A stretch of 64,000 nt of DNA from Brenneria populi (lineage in GTDB: Bacteria > Pseudomonadota > Gammaproteobacteria > Enterobacterales > Enterobacteriaceae): contig NZ_JAYWTM010000001.1 of NCBI RefSeq assembly GCF_036016195.1, positions 248,001 through 312,000 of the forward strand, given 5' to 3'. The position numbers were made by a program, and so were the translations under genes. The number at the start of each line of letters is the position of its first letter. Within the stretch, counting starts at the first letter, position 1. The notes under the pieces were generated by a model. It did not search any database and had not been told where the DNA came from. It was given only the letters and a program-made list of their open reading frames with translations. This document shows, piece by piece, positions 50,531 through 59,056 of the stretch.

Positions 50531-52012
50531 TTATTTTTTTCGACGGTAGCGCCAGAAGGGCGTGAACAGGATGAACGCCGTTAGCAGGATCAACAGCAGG
50601 GACAAGGGGGAGTCGGCCAGCGTCGCCGGATTGCCGTTGCCCAGCGTTAACGCCAGATTGAGCTGGGTTTCCGCTATCGGCCCCAGCATCACGCCGAGAA
50701 TGATCGGCGCGCTCGGGTAGTCGAGCTTTTCCATGAAGTAAGCGACGATGCCGATGCCGAAAAACAGGTAAAGATCGAATTGGGCGTTGTTGATCGCATA
50801 AATGCCGACGGTAATAAACAGCATGATAACCGGCGCCAGCAGAATCGCCGGCAGCCGCAGCGCCTGACCAAAAATCCGCGTGGCGGTCAACCCGCCGACC
50901 ACGGCCAGCAACAGGGCGGACAGCAGCATTTGCAGCATAAAGCCGTAAACCACGTCCGGATGTTCCTGAAATAGCTGCGGGCCGGGGCGTAAGCCCTGCA
51001 CCAGCAAGCCGCCCAGAATGACCGCCGCGACGCCGGAACCGGGAATGCCCAGCGTTAAGGCGGGAATCAGCGATGAAGCGTTATCCGCGCCGTTTCCCGC
51101 TTCCGAGGCCGCCACCCCTTTCGGATTCCCTTTCCCGAAGCTGTCGGGATCGTCGTCGCGCCGTTTGGCGTCGTTATAGGCGAGGTAGCAGGACATGCTG
51201 CCGCCCGCGCCGGGCAGGATGCCGATCACAATGCCGATAAACGAACTGCGCAGCCAGATCGGCATAAACTGTCGCCACTGCGCCAGCACGGAGCCCTGAC
51301 GCTTCAGCTTTAACAGATGGCCGGAGAGACCGGCGGCGGAGGCGTGTTCAAACATATGGATGACCGGCGGGAAGGCGAACAGCGCGGTCAGCAATACCAC
51401 CAGATCCAGCCCTTCGGCCAACTCCAGCAGGCCGAAGGTAAAGCGTTCGTCGCCGGTGGAGATATCCTGCCCGATGGTGCCGATCGCCAGTCCCAGCAGG
51501 GCGGCGATCGCGCCCTTGAGAAAGTCATCGCCCAGCAGCGAGGTGACGGTGGCCAGACCGAGCAGAGAGACCCAGAAGTAGTCCGCCGGCGAGAAAAACA
51601 GACCGATCTTCGCCAGTCCCGGCGCAAACAGGATCAGGGCGATGGCGGACAGCACGCTGCCGATCACGCCGGAAATAACCGCCACCTGTAATGCATAGGC
51701 GGCCTTGCCCTGACGCGTCATGGCATAGCCGTCCAGTACGGTGGCGACCGACGCGGGTGTTCCCGGAATACGCAGCAGAATCGCCGGAATGGCGCCTCCG
51801 TAGCTGCCGCCGTTATACATACCGGCCATCATGCCCAGCGCGAAGAGGGGATCGACGCCGAACGTCAGGGGAATGAGAACGGCGATCCCGGTGGTGACGG
51901 TCAGACCGGGCAGCGCGCCGACCATCAGTCCCGAGACGGTTCCCAGCAGAACCGCCAGCAGATTGGACGGCGCCAGCACATGCGGCAGGGCGCTGAGCAG
52001 GGCCTCGATCAT
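50531..52012 (-). CDS. tctA: Tripartite tricarboxylate transporter large membrane protein (TctA)
   Basis: The 493-residue polytopic inner-membrane subunit imports carboxylates by a cation-driven mechanism. Family motifs are 'GTVSGLMVGALPGLTVTTGI' (seen as 'VGALPGLT'), 'MYNGGSYGGAIPAILLRIPGTP' (as 'GGSYGGAIPAILL') and the repeat half 'ILPGAGGSMSCYLAYNDAK' with 'GNGADNASSLIPALTLGIPGS' (as 'NGADNAS', 'LGIPGS'). The inverted repeat architecture (two PG-rich halves) is clear. ATG 52012 overlaps the tctB stop by 4 bases; the upstream frame is discarded. Confidence 0.93.
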   Translation of the reverse strand: MIEALLSALPHVLAPSNLLAVLLGTVSGLMVGALPGLTVTTGIAVLIPLTFGVDPLFALGMMAGMYNGGSYGGAIPAILLRIPGTPASVATVLDGYAMTRQGKAAYALQVAVISGVIGSVLSAIALILFAPGLAKIGLFFSPADYFWVSLLGLATVTSLLGDDFLKGAIAALLGLAIGTIGQDISTGDERFTFGLLELAEGLDLVVLLTALFAFPPVIHMFEHASAAGLSGHLLKLKRQGSVLAQWRQFMPIWLRSSFIGIVIGILPGAGGSMSCYLAYNDAKRRDDDPDSFGKGNPKGVAASEAGNGADNASSLIPALTLGIPGSGVAAVILGGLLVQGLRPGPQLFQEHPDVVYGFMLQMLLSALLLAVVGGLTATRIFGQALRLPAILLAPVIMLFITVGIYAINNAQFDLYLFFGIGIVAYFMEKLDYPSAPIILGVMLGPIAETQLNLALTLGNGNPATLADSPLSLLLILLTAFILFTPFWRYRRKK

Positions 52013-52488
52013 AACGCGCGCTCCAGCAGGGATTCGACAATACCCGGCGGCAGCGGCCGGTCCAGCAGGATGCGAAACACCGCCACAATCAACAGCAGGG
52101 AGCCCGTTACGCTGGCGCAAATCGGCCACAGACGCCGATACCCCGCCAGTAGCGGCAGCGTGACGCCAAACAGCAGGCTGGCGGCGATATAACCGATCGC
52201 ATTCATCAGCAGAATATAGGCGGCGACCATCAGGAAGCCGATCGCCACCCTGAGCGGCGCGTCCAGCAGTCGTCGCGGCGCGCCGTTTTCATGCGTCCGT
52301 CGTCGATAGAGCCGGATCGCCTGAGCCAGACCGCCGAGCGCCAGCAGCATCGCCAGCGCGCGCGGGAAGATCGCGCTGCTCGGGCTGTATGCCGCCGCGC
52401 CGACGTAGATGCCCGCGGCGATCGCTATCCACAGCAGGGCGAAAAAAAACTCGGTATGCCAGCGGGATGGGTTCAATTTCAGCGCCAT
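52009..52488 (-). CDS. tctB: Tripartite tricarboxylate transporter small membrane protein (TctB)
   Basis: This 159-residue protein has about four hydrophobic helices, with 'SAIFPRALAMLLALGG' near the first loop, a common TctB feature. It partners TctA in the membrane. TctB proteins are poorly conserved; the call relies mainly on size, topology and its position between tctC and tctA, overlapping both (10 and 4 bases). Confidence 0.88.
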   Translation of the reverse strand: MALKLNPSRWHTEFFFALLWIAIAAGIYVGAAAYSPSSAIFPRALAMLLALGGLAQAIRLYRRRTHENGAPRRLLDAPLRVAIGFLMVAAYILLMNAIGYIAASLLFGVTLPLLAGYRRLWPICASVTGSLLLIVAVFRILLDRPLPPGIVESLLERAL

Positions 52489-53456
52489 GGCGTGATTTTC
52501 CAGGTTTCGGCCAAATCGCCGTTAACACGCTGAATCAGTTTGCCGTAGCCCTGCGCGTCCAGATAATTCAACGGGATTTCGGCTTTCTGCGCGGCGGCCA
52601 GATACTCAGGATCGTTGATGACGTCGTGCAGGGCTTTTTCCAGCCGAGCGACGATTTCCGGCGGCGTGCCTTTGGGCGCGGCGATGCCGCGCGACGCGCC
52701 GGCCACCAGATCGATATGCTGTTCGCGGAAGGTCGGCGCGTCTTTTAACCACGGCGAGCGCTGCTCGGCCATCACGCCCAGAATGCGTATTTGGCCTTCC
52801 CTGACCAGCGGCAGAGCTTCGCTGAGATTCATGGTCGCCGCCGGAACGTGGTTGCCCAGCACCGCCTGTCGCACGGGCGCGGTGCTGCCGAAGAACGCGG
52901 TTTTAAACCGTATGCCGGCCTGCCGGTTGAGATTAAGAATGGCGACATGTTCCGACGAACCCGCCGCGCCGGAGGTGCCGATAACCAGCTTATCCGGCGT
53001 CTGTCGAGCCGCATCAATCAATTGCGCCAGGGTTTGATAAGGGCTTTCACGGTTGACGACCAGAATGCCGGGGTCATAAACCAGATTGGCGATAGGCTGA
53101 AAGTCATCCATGGTGTATTTCGCCTTGCCTTCCACCACCAGCGCATTGGTTGCCGGGGGATTGATCATGCCGATGGTGTAGCCGTCCGGTTTGGCGCGCG
53201 CCAGCGCCGTCCAGCCGATTTCCCCGCCGGCGCCGGGTTTATTAATCACCGCGACGCTGGCGTTTTTCGCCAGATGCTTTTCGAGATAGTGGGCGACCGA
53301 GCGGGCGGCGATATCCGTACCGCCGCCGGGCGCAAAGGCCACCAGCATTTGTATCGGTTTCTCCGGATATTCGGCCAGCGCGCCGCCGGAAAATAATGCG
53401 CCGGATACAACCAGTCCAATTACGGCTTTATTAAGGTATTGATGTTCTATTTTCAT
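52479..53456 (-). CDS. tctC: Tripartite tricarboxylate transporter substrate-binding protein (TctC/Bug family)
   Basis: This 325-residue periplasmic receptor has a signal peptide of about 28 residues (cleavage after ALA) and the Bug-family motifs 'YPEKPIQMLVAFAPGGGTDIAAR' (in part 'VAFAPGGGTDIAAR'), 'VINKPGAGGEIGW' and 'ASRGIAAPKGTPPEI'. Bug proteins bind di- and tricarboxylates, amino acids or aromatic acids. It is the first gene of the tctCBA operon; the 279-base gap upstream holds its promoter, and a LysR gene on the same strand precedes it. Confidence 0.93.
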   Translation of the reverse strand: MKIEHQYLNKAVIGLVVSGALFSGGALAEYPEKPIQMLVAFAPGGGTDIAARSVAHYLEKHLAKNASVAVINKPGAGGEIGWTALARAKPDGYTIGMINPPATNALVVEGKAKYTMDDFQPIANLVYDPGILVVNRESPYQTLAQLIDAARQTPDKLVIGTSGAAGSSEHVAILNLNRQAGIRFKTAFFGSTAPVRQAVLGNHVPAATMNLSEALPLVREGQIRILGVMAEQRSPWLKDAPTFREQHIDLVAGASRGIAAPKGTPPEIVARLEKALHDVINDPEYLAAAQKAEIPLNYLDAQGYGKLIQRVNGDLAETWKITPWR

Positions 53457-53735
53457 TATTACCCTCGCAATAAATATCTTTATTTTAATGGTGCTGCGGT
53501 TATTGAATGAAAGTCCTCCGCCCGCTACGGCGTTATTACGACGTGCGGAGGCCTTCCGGTTGGAATAAAAATAAAATTTATTTCTGTCGTTTATTTTAAA
53601 ATCGCAGAAACGGAGATTGAATATGATCCGTTACGGCGACCGTTCGCGTCTGATCATGGGGACAGCGAACCGATGAGCGGGCCGGGTTTCCGCCGGCGAA
53701 TGTATCGCTGTCCTACACCGGGCTTTTCCTTCATT

Positions 53736-54701
53736 TTAGTGACTTAACGAAAGCATAATTTTATGGTGATCGTCGGAATGAAATAGCGCGAAATTCGGCA
53801 ATAATTCTCTGGCCGTATTCTCCAGCGCGTCGACAATCTGCAATACCACGGTTCGCGGCGTTTTCGCCTGCGGGGTAATTACGCCGAAATGGTACGGAAT
53901 ATCGATATCCAGCTCGCGGATCGTCATGCCTTGCAGCGGCAGGCCGTAGGCGGTCACCGGCTCGGTGATGGCCACGCCCAATCCGGCTCGCACGCAGGCC
54001 AGCACATTGGCCGACGAGTTGGTCTCTATCACGTAGCGCGGCTGGATGCGGGCTTTTTTCATCGCGTCTTCAAAACGGTGGCGCAGGCGATAGGGGTTGT
54101 AGAGGGTAATAATTTTGCGGGACACCAGATCCTGCAAACGAATTTCACTCTGCCGCGCCAGCTCATCGTCTTCACTGAGCACCACCACGCACCTTGATTG
54201 TCCAATCCAGTGCCGATGAACGTTTTTATGATCCAGCGGCAGGCTGCTGATGGCGAGATCGGCGCGTCCGTCGATCGTCGCGTGCAGCGTTTGCTCCGCC
54301 GAATAACTCAGAATTTGCAACGGCGCGCTAAGTTCCACTTTGGACAGGGCCGTCGGCAATAAGCCCGCCGCCATCGCGGGCGTGGCGGCGATGATCAGCG
54401 GTTTTTCTTCTTCTCCGGCGATTTCCTTCGCCCGTAGCTGAACCTGCCGCAGCGAAATCAAGGCGTGCTCGACGGACTCATGCAACTGGTAAGCCTGCTC
54501 GGTGGCGGTGATGCGCGGGCCGTTGCGCAAAAACAGCGGGTAGCCGATTTTATTTTCGAACTCCTGAATCAGCCGGCTGACCGCGGGCTGCGAGCGGCGG
54601 AGGTTTTTCGCCGCGGCGGTGATGCTGCCGGAAGAAATCACCGCTGAGAACGCCTCAAGCTGACGTAAATCCAAATCTTCTAAAATCGCCGTTTTCGACA
54701 T
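53736..54701 (-). CDS. LysR-family transcriptional regulator
   Basis: This 321-residue LysR regulator has an N-terminal helix-turn-helix 'SGSITAAAKNLRRSQPAVSRL' (as 'ITAAAKNLRRSQPAV') and a C-terminal effector domain. 'QLEAFSAVISSGS' at the start is typical. ATG 54701 is chosen because AAGGA lies 9 bases before it; other in-frame ATGs lie at 54710 and further upstream. It is divergent from the flavin monooxygenase-like gene (260-base gap) and also lies upstream of tctCBA, so it could control either. Confidence 0.87.
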   Translation of the reverse strand: MSKTAILEDLDLRQLEAFSAVISSGSITAAAKNLRRSQPAVSRLIQEFENKIGYPLFLRNGPRITATEQAYQLHESVEHALISLRQVQLRAKEIAGEEEKPLIIAATPAMAAGLLPTALSKVELSAPLQILSYSAEQTLHATIDGRADLAISSLPLDHKNVHRHWIGQSRCVVVLSEDDELARQSEIRLQDLVSRKIITLYNPYRLRHRFEDAMKKARIQPRYVIETNSSANVLACVRAGLGVAITEPVTAYGLPLQGMTIRELDIDIPYHFGVITPQAKTPRTVVLQIVDALENTARELLPNFALFHSDDHHKIMLSLSH

Positions 54702-54843
54702 GCCGTCCATTCCTTTTCTCTTGTCCATCGCGCCGACGTTGCCGCGACTGACGCCGCGTTCACCCGTCGACCATTTTTTTAAAGCATGCGGAAACTTTTT
54801 TGACTTGTACACGCAATTTTACGCATAAGCACAGACAAATTTA

Positions 54844-54890
54844 TTATTAATAATTGACATGCAGAGCGGTTAATAATGCGTTTTAAGCAT
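54844..54890. promoter_or_regulatory. Candidate LysR-binding region in the divergent promoter
   Basis: The gap between LysR and the monooxygenase-like gene contains a perfect palindrome TTATTAATAA (54844-54853) and ATGC-N7-GCAT (54876-54890), the latter containing a T-N11-A arrangement. TTGACA at 54854-54859 could be a -35 element, but no well-spaced -10 follows. Binding is inferred from position only. Confidence 0.3.
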
Positions 54891-54961
54891 CATCGGTTTG
54901 TCTTATCGCTACCCCCGTAGAGGGACATGGCGGGGATAATGGTTAGGGGAGAGCTGTACAC

Positions 54962-56416
54962 ATGACCACGTTGGATGGGAAAGGATTAGCGTATCTGGAA
55001 GCGCGTCTGCGCGAAGACTTGCAACTGCTGGAACTGCCGGCCAAGCCCTGGGTTCATGCGCGCAATACGGCAGGACGGTATGTCGTTGACGTCGCTATTT
55101 TAGGCGCGGGCATGTGCGGACTGGTGGCGGCGGCCTCGCTCAAGCTGCTCGGTATCGATAATGTGCTGTGTTTCGACAAGGCGCCCGCCGGACGCGAAGG
55201 GCCGTGGAAAACCTTCGCCCGCATGGAAACCCTGCGCTCCCCCAAACAATTGGCGGGGCCGGCGCTGGGGTTGCCGGCGCTGACCTTCCAGGCCTGGTAT
55301 CAGGCGCAGTTCGGCGCAGAGGCGTGGGCGGCGCTGGATAAGATCCCGCGTACCCAGTGGATGGATTATCTGGTCTGGTATCGTCAGGCGCTGAATATTC
55401 CGGTGTTAAACGAGACGGAAGTGACGCTGTTGCAACCGGCGGAAGACGATCTGATCGAGGTGGAAACCTATAATCGGGTTACGCAGGAAACGCGGCGTTA
55501 TCTGGCTCGCCGCGTGGTGCTGGCCAGCGGCCGCGACGGTCTGGGCGGCCCCTACGTGCCGGATTTCGCGCAGGCGCTGGCGAGAAAATATTGGGCGCAC
55601 TCGGCCGACGATATCGACTTCGCCGCGCTGGCGGGCAAGCGGGTGGGCGTGATCGGCGCGGGCGCCTCGGCGATGGATAACGCCGCCACCGCGCTCGAAC
55701 ACGGAGCGGGTCAGGTCGACTTGTTCATTCGCCGTCAGGATCTGCCGCGCATCAACAAGTTCACCGGCATCGCCAGTCAGGGCGTGGTGCAGGGATTTCT
55801 TGGCCTGAGCGATGCGTGGAAATGGAAGTTTCTCGCCACCACGCTGGCGGCGCAGACCCCGCCGCCGCGCGACTCCACGCTGCGCGTGTCGCGCCATGCC
55901 AATGCCTTCTTTCATCTCAACAGCCCGGTCACGGCGCTGCGGGAACAAGGAGAGCGCATAGCGCTGACCACGCCGGCAGGCCGTTGCCAACTGGATTTCA
56001 TTATTTTCGCCACCGGATTTCGCGTCGATTTATCCCATCGGCCCGAGCTGCGTCTTTTCGCCGACCAGATCGCCTTCTGGCAGGACCGTTTTACGCCTGA
56101 ATCCGGCGAGGAGAATGGCGAACTGGCGACGTCGCCCTATCTGGGGCCGGCGTTCGAATTCCAGTCGAAAACCCCCGGTCGCTGTCCATGGCTGGCGCGC
56201 ATCCACAGTTTTAACTATCCCTCGACCCTGACGCACGGCAAGTTGTCCGGCGATATCCCGGCGGTCAGCGAGGGCGGACGGCGGCTGGCGCAGGGCATCG
56301 CCCGCAGCCTGTTTGTCGAAGATCGGCAGAAACATTACGACGACCTGCTGGCGTTCGATACGCCGGAGTTGCAGGGCGATGAATGGCGCAACGCGGAAGA
56401 ACGGGATCATGACTAA
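54962..56416 (+). CDS. FAD/NAD(P)-binding flavin-containing monooxygenase-like protein
   Basis: The 484-residue protein has two dinucleotide folds: FAD motif 'ILGAGMCG' (about 46-53) and NADPH motif 'VIGAGASAMDNA' (about 221-232), preceded by 'YWAHSADDIDFAALAGKRV' (as 'WAHSADD'). A late 'IIFATGFRVD' is the FMO-type ATG motif. Such enzymes oxygenate nitrogen or sulfur atoms or catalyse Baeyer-Villiger reactions. It is the first gene of the third importer operon and overlaps the alpha/beta hydrolase gene by 8 bases. The imported compound is the probable substrate. Confidence 0.82.
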   Translation: MTTLDGKGLAYLEARLREDLQLLELPAKPWVHARNTAGRYVVDVAILGAGMCGLVAAASLKLLGIDNVLCFDKAPAGREGPWKTFARMETLRSPKQLAGPALGLPALTFQAWYQAQFGAEAWAALDKIPRTQWMDYLVWYRQALNIPVLNETEVTLLQPAEDDLIEVETYNRVTQETRRYLARRVVLASGRDGLGGPYVPDFAQALARKYWAHSADDIDFAALAGKRVGVIGAGASAMDNAATALEHGAGQVDLFIRRQDLPRINKFTGIASQGVVQGFLGLSDAWKWKFLATTLAAQTPPPRDSTLRVSRHANAFFHLNSPVTALREQGERIALTTPAGRCQLDFIIFATGFRVDLSHRPELRLFADQIAFWQDRFTPESGEENGELATSPYLGPAFEFQSKTPGRCPWLARIHSFNYPSTLTHGKLSGDIPAVSEGGRRLAQGIARSLFVEDRQKHYDDLLAFDTPELQGDEWRNAEERDHD

Positions 56417-57266
56417 CCACGCGACACGGCGTATTACGCTCAACGGCGCCGCCTTCACTTACGCGCTGGCGGGCGATGAACATCAGGAAACGGTGGTGGT
56501 GCTGCACGGCGGCCGCGGCATCGGCGATCATCGCGGCGATTTTAATGCTTTCCTGCCGCTGGCGGACCGTTATCGCCTGTTGGCTTACGATCAGCGCGGC
56601 TGCGGGCAATCCAGCCTGACGCCGCCGTTCACCTTCGATCGGTTGGTCGACGATCTTGAAGCCTTCCGGCAGCGTCTGGCCGGCGGCGGCAAAATCACGC
56701 TGATCGGCGGCTCTTTTGGCGGCATGATCGCCCTGAGCTATGCGGTGAAATACCCGCACGGCCTGAATCATCTGATTCTGCGCGGCACCGCGCCCAGCCA
56801 TCATCACGAGGCGCAAGCCATCGCCAATTTCAAGGCGCGCCTGCATAAAGCCCCTTGCGCATCGCTGGGGATGATCGACAAGCTGTTTTCCGATCGGGTG
56901 GTGGACGACACGGAACTGCGGCTGATTTGGCTGGCGCTGCAACCGCTCTATTACGAACGGTTCGACGCCGACGCGGCGCTGGAGCGCACGCGCACCCTGG
57001 CGTTGCATGCGCAGACCCACAATGCGCTGTTTGCCGACAAGGCTTACGACCTGCGCGCGCGGCTGGCGGATATCAAGACGCCGACGCTGGTTATCGTCGG
57101 CGGCAATGACTGGATTTGCCCGCCGTCGCAGTCGCGTCTGATTGCCGACGCCATTCCGGCGGCGCGCTACCTGGAGATCGCCGGCGCCAATCATCCGGTA
57201 CACATTGAAGCCAATCAGCGGGTGCTGGCGGAAATCAGGGCGTTCCTCGCGGGAGGCGCTGATTGA
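56409..57266 (+). CDS. Alpha/beta hydrolase (proline iminopeptidase-like)
   Basis: This 285-residue serine hydrolase has the catalytic triad in order: nucleophile in 'GGSFGGMIA', aspartate in 'VGGNDWICPP' and histidine in 'ANHPVHIE'. The oxyanion strand 'LHGGRGIGDH' and 'YDQRGCGQS' are those of proline iminopeptidase/amidase relatives. The ATG at 56409 is 8 bases inside the preceding gene, so an earlier in-frame start is unlikely. It probably cleaves an amide or ester in the compound brought in by the linked transporter. Confidence 0.85.
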   Translation: MTNHATRRITLNGAAFTYALAGDEHQETVVVLHGGRGIGDHRGDFNAFLPLADRYRLLAYDQRGCGQSSLTPPFTFDRLVDDLEAFRQRLAGGGKITLIGGSFGGMIALSYAVKYPHGLNHLILRGTAPSHHHEAQAIANFKARLHKAPCASLGMIDKLFSDRVVDDTELRLIWLALQPLYYERFDADAALERTRTLALHAQTHNALFADKAYDLRARLADIKTPTLVIVGGNDWICPPSQSRLIADAIPAARYLEIAGANHPVHIEANQRVLAEIRAFLAGGAD

Positions 57267-58186
57267 TGTCGCGCTATATTCTGGCCCGGCTGACGGAGGC
57301 GCTGGTGGCGATTTGGGGCGTGGTCACCCTGGTTTTCTTTGTCACGCGCGTACTGGGCGATCCTACCGTGCTATTGCTGCCGGTGGGCGCCGGTCAGGCT
57401 GAACTGGACGCCATGCGCCACAGTCTGGGACTGGACCGTCCGTTGCTGGAACAGTACTTCCATACGCTCTGGGCGATGCTGCACGGCGATTTCGGCACCT
57501 CTTTTCAATATATGCAGCCCGCGCTGTCGGTGGTGTGGCGGCATATGCCCGCCACCATGACATTGGCGGGAACGGCGCTGTTTTTCGGCGTGGCGTTCGG
57601 CGCCGTCGCCGGCGCGATCGCCGCGCTGATGCGCGGCACGCTGGCGGAATTCATCGTGATGGTCGCCGCGCTGCTGGGGCAGGCGACGCCGGTATTCTGG
57701 CTCGGCATCATGCTTATTCTGTTTTTCGCCGTCAATCTCGGCTGGTTTCCCACCGGCGGGTCCGGCGGACTGGCGCATCTGGTGCTGCCGGGCGCGACGC
57801 TGGCGGTGTTCGTCACCGCGTCGATTGCGCGTCTGCTGCGCTCTTCCTTACTGGACATCCTGCGCGAAGACTATGTGCGCACGGCGCGCGCCAAAGGGCT
57901 GTTGCCCCATACGGTGTTCATCTGGCATGTCGCGCGCAATGCGTTGATCCCGGTGGTGACGATGATCGGCATTATCGCCGGCGAACTGCTGGGCGGCTCG
58001 GTGGTGACGGAGACGGTCTTTGCCTGGCCGGGCGTGGGGCGGCTGATTGTGCAGGCCATACAGGTACACGATTTTCCGGTGATTCAGGCCGGCGTGGTGC
58101 TGGTGGCGGTCATTTTTGTGGCGATCAATTTCATCGTGGATTTGCTCTACGGCGTGCTCGATCCCCGTATTTCCCGGCGACGCTAA
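57266..58186 (+). CDS. Dipeptide-type ABC transporter permease (DppB-like, third system)
   Basis: The 306-residue permease has an N-terminal membrane helix, then 'TRVLGDPTVLLLP', about six segments, the EAA loop 'TARAKGLLPHTVFIWHVARN' (as 'ARAKGLLPHTVF') and 'ETVFAWPGVGRLIVQA'. ATG 57266 shares one base with the hydrolase stop (TGATG), indicating coupled translation. The DppC-like gene follows after 12 bases. Confidence 0.92.
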   Translation: MSRYILARLTEALVAIWGVVTLVFFVTRVLGDPTVLLLPVGAGQAELDAMRHSLGLDRPLLEQYFHTLWAMLHGDFGTSFQYMQPALSVVWRHMPATMTLAGTALFFGVAFGAVAGAIAALMRGTLAEFIVMVAALLGQATPVFWLGIMLILFFAVNLGWFPTGGSGGLAHLVLPGATLAVFVTASIARLLRSSLLDILREDYVRTARAKGLLPHTVFIWHVARNALIPVVTMIGIIAGELLGGSVVTETVFAWPGVGRLIVQAIQVHDFPVIQAGVVLVAVIFVAINFIVDLLYGVLDPRISRRR

Positions 58187-58198
58187 GGAAACCTTGTG

Positions 58199-59056
58199 AT
58201 GCGATCTTTTTTCTGCGCGCTGATCCGAAACCGTAGCGGGATGGCGGGTTTTATTCTGCTGGTTGTCCTGCTGCTGCTGGCGCTGTTCGGCCCCTGGCTC
58301 GGCCTGATGCCGCCGACCAAATCCAATTTGCTGATGCGGATGCAGCCGCCGACCTGGAGCGGGCTGTTTTCTCCCGGCCCTCATCCGTTCGGCACCGACG
58401 AACTGGGGCGCGACGTGCTGTCGCGCATTATCTATGGCAGCCGCATCACCCTGACGATCGCCTTTATCGCCGTGGTGCTGGGGGGCATGGTGGGCGTGCT
58501 GTTCGGCATTGTGGCGGGCTATCGCGGCGGCATAGTGGACCGGCTGCTGATGCGGGTGGTCGATATCCAGCTGGCGCTGCCGCTGATGCTGCTGGCGTTA
58601 CTGATCGTCGCCGCGTTCGGCCCCTCGATCCAGAACCTGATTCTGGTGCTGGCGCTGACCAGTTGGATCCGCTATGCGCGCATTATTCGCGGTCAGGTGC
58701 TATCGCTGCGCGAGCAGGAATTTATTCTGTCCGCCCACGCCATCGGCGCCAGCGGCTGGCGCATCATGTGGCGGCATATTTTACCCAACGTGCTGACGCC
58801 GGCGCTGGTGGTGGCGACGCTGGAACTGGCGCGCCTGATTATCATGGACGCGGCGCTGTCGTTTCTGGGGCTGGGCGTTCAACCCCCCAATCCGAGCTGG
58901 GGGCGCATGTTGGCCGACGGGCGGGTGTATATCTCTTCCGCTTGGTGGATCGTCACCTTTCCCGGGCTGGCCATTCTGTTTACCGTCTTGAGCGTCAATC
59001 TCCTGGGAGACTGGCTGCGTGACTATTTTGACCCGAAATTGAGGACGCAACGATGA
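58199..59056 (+). CDS. Dipeptide-type ABC transporter permease (DppC-like, third system)
   Basis: The 285-residue permease has the DppC periplasmic signature 'PFGTDELGRDVLSRI', about six membrane segments, the EAA loop 'AHAIGASGWRIMWRHILPN' and 'ALSFLGLGVQPPNPSWG'. AAGGAA lies 8 bases before the ATG. It overlaps the M24-family gene by 4 bases, showing that the enzyme is encoded inside the transporter operon. Confidence 0.92.
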   Translation: MRSFFCALIRNRSGMAGFILLVVLLLLALFGPWLGLMPPTKSNLLMRMQPPTWSGLFSPGPHPFGTDELGRDVLSRIIYGSRITLTIAFIAVVLGGMVGVLFGIVAGYRGGIVDRLLMRVVDIQLALPLMLLALLIVAAFGPSIQNLILVLALTSWIRYARIIRGQVLSLREQEFILSAHAIGASGWRIMWRHILPNVLTPALVVATLELARLIIMDAALSFLGLGVQPPNPSWGRMLADGRVYISSAWWIVTFPGLAILFTVLSVNLLGDWLRDYFDPKLRTQR

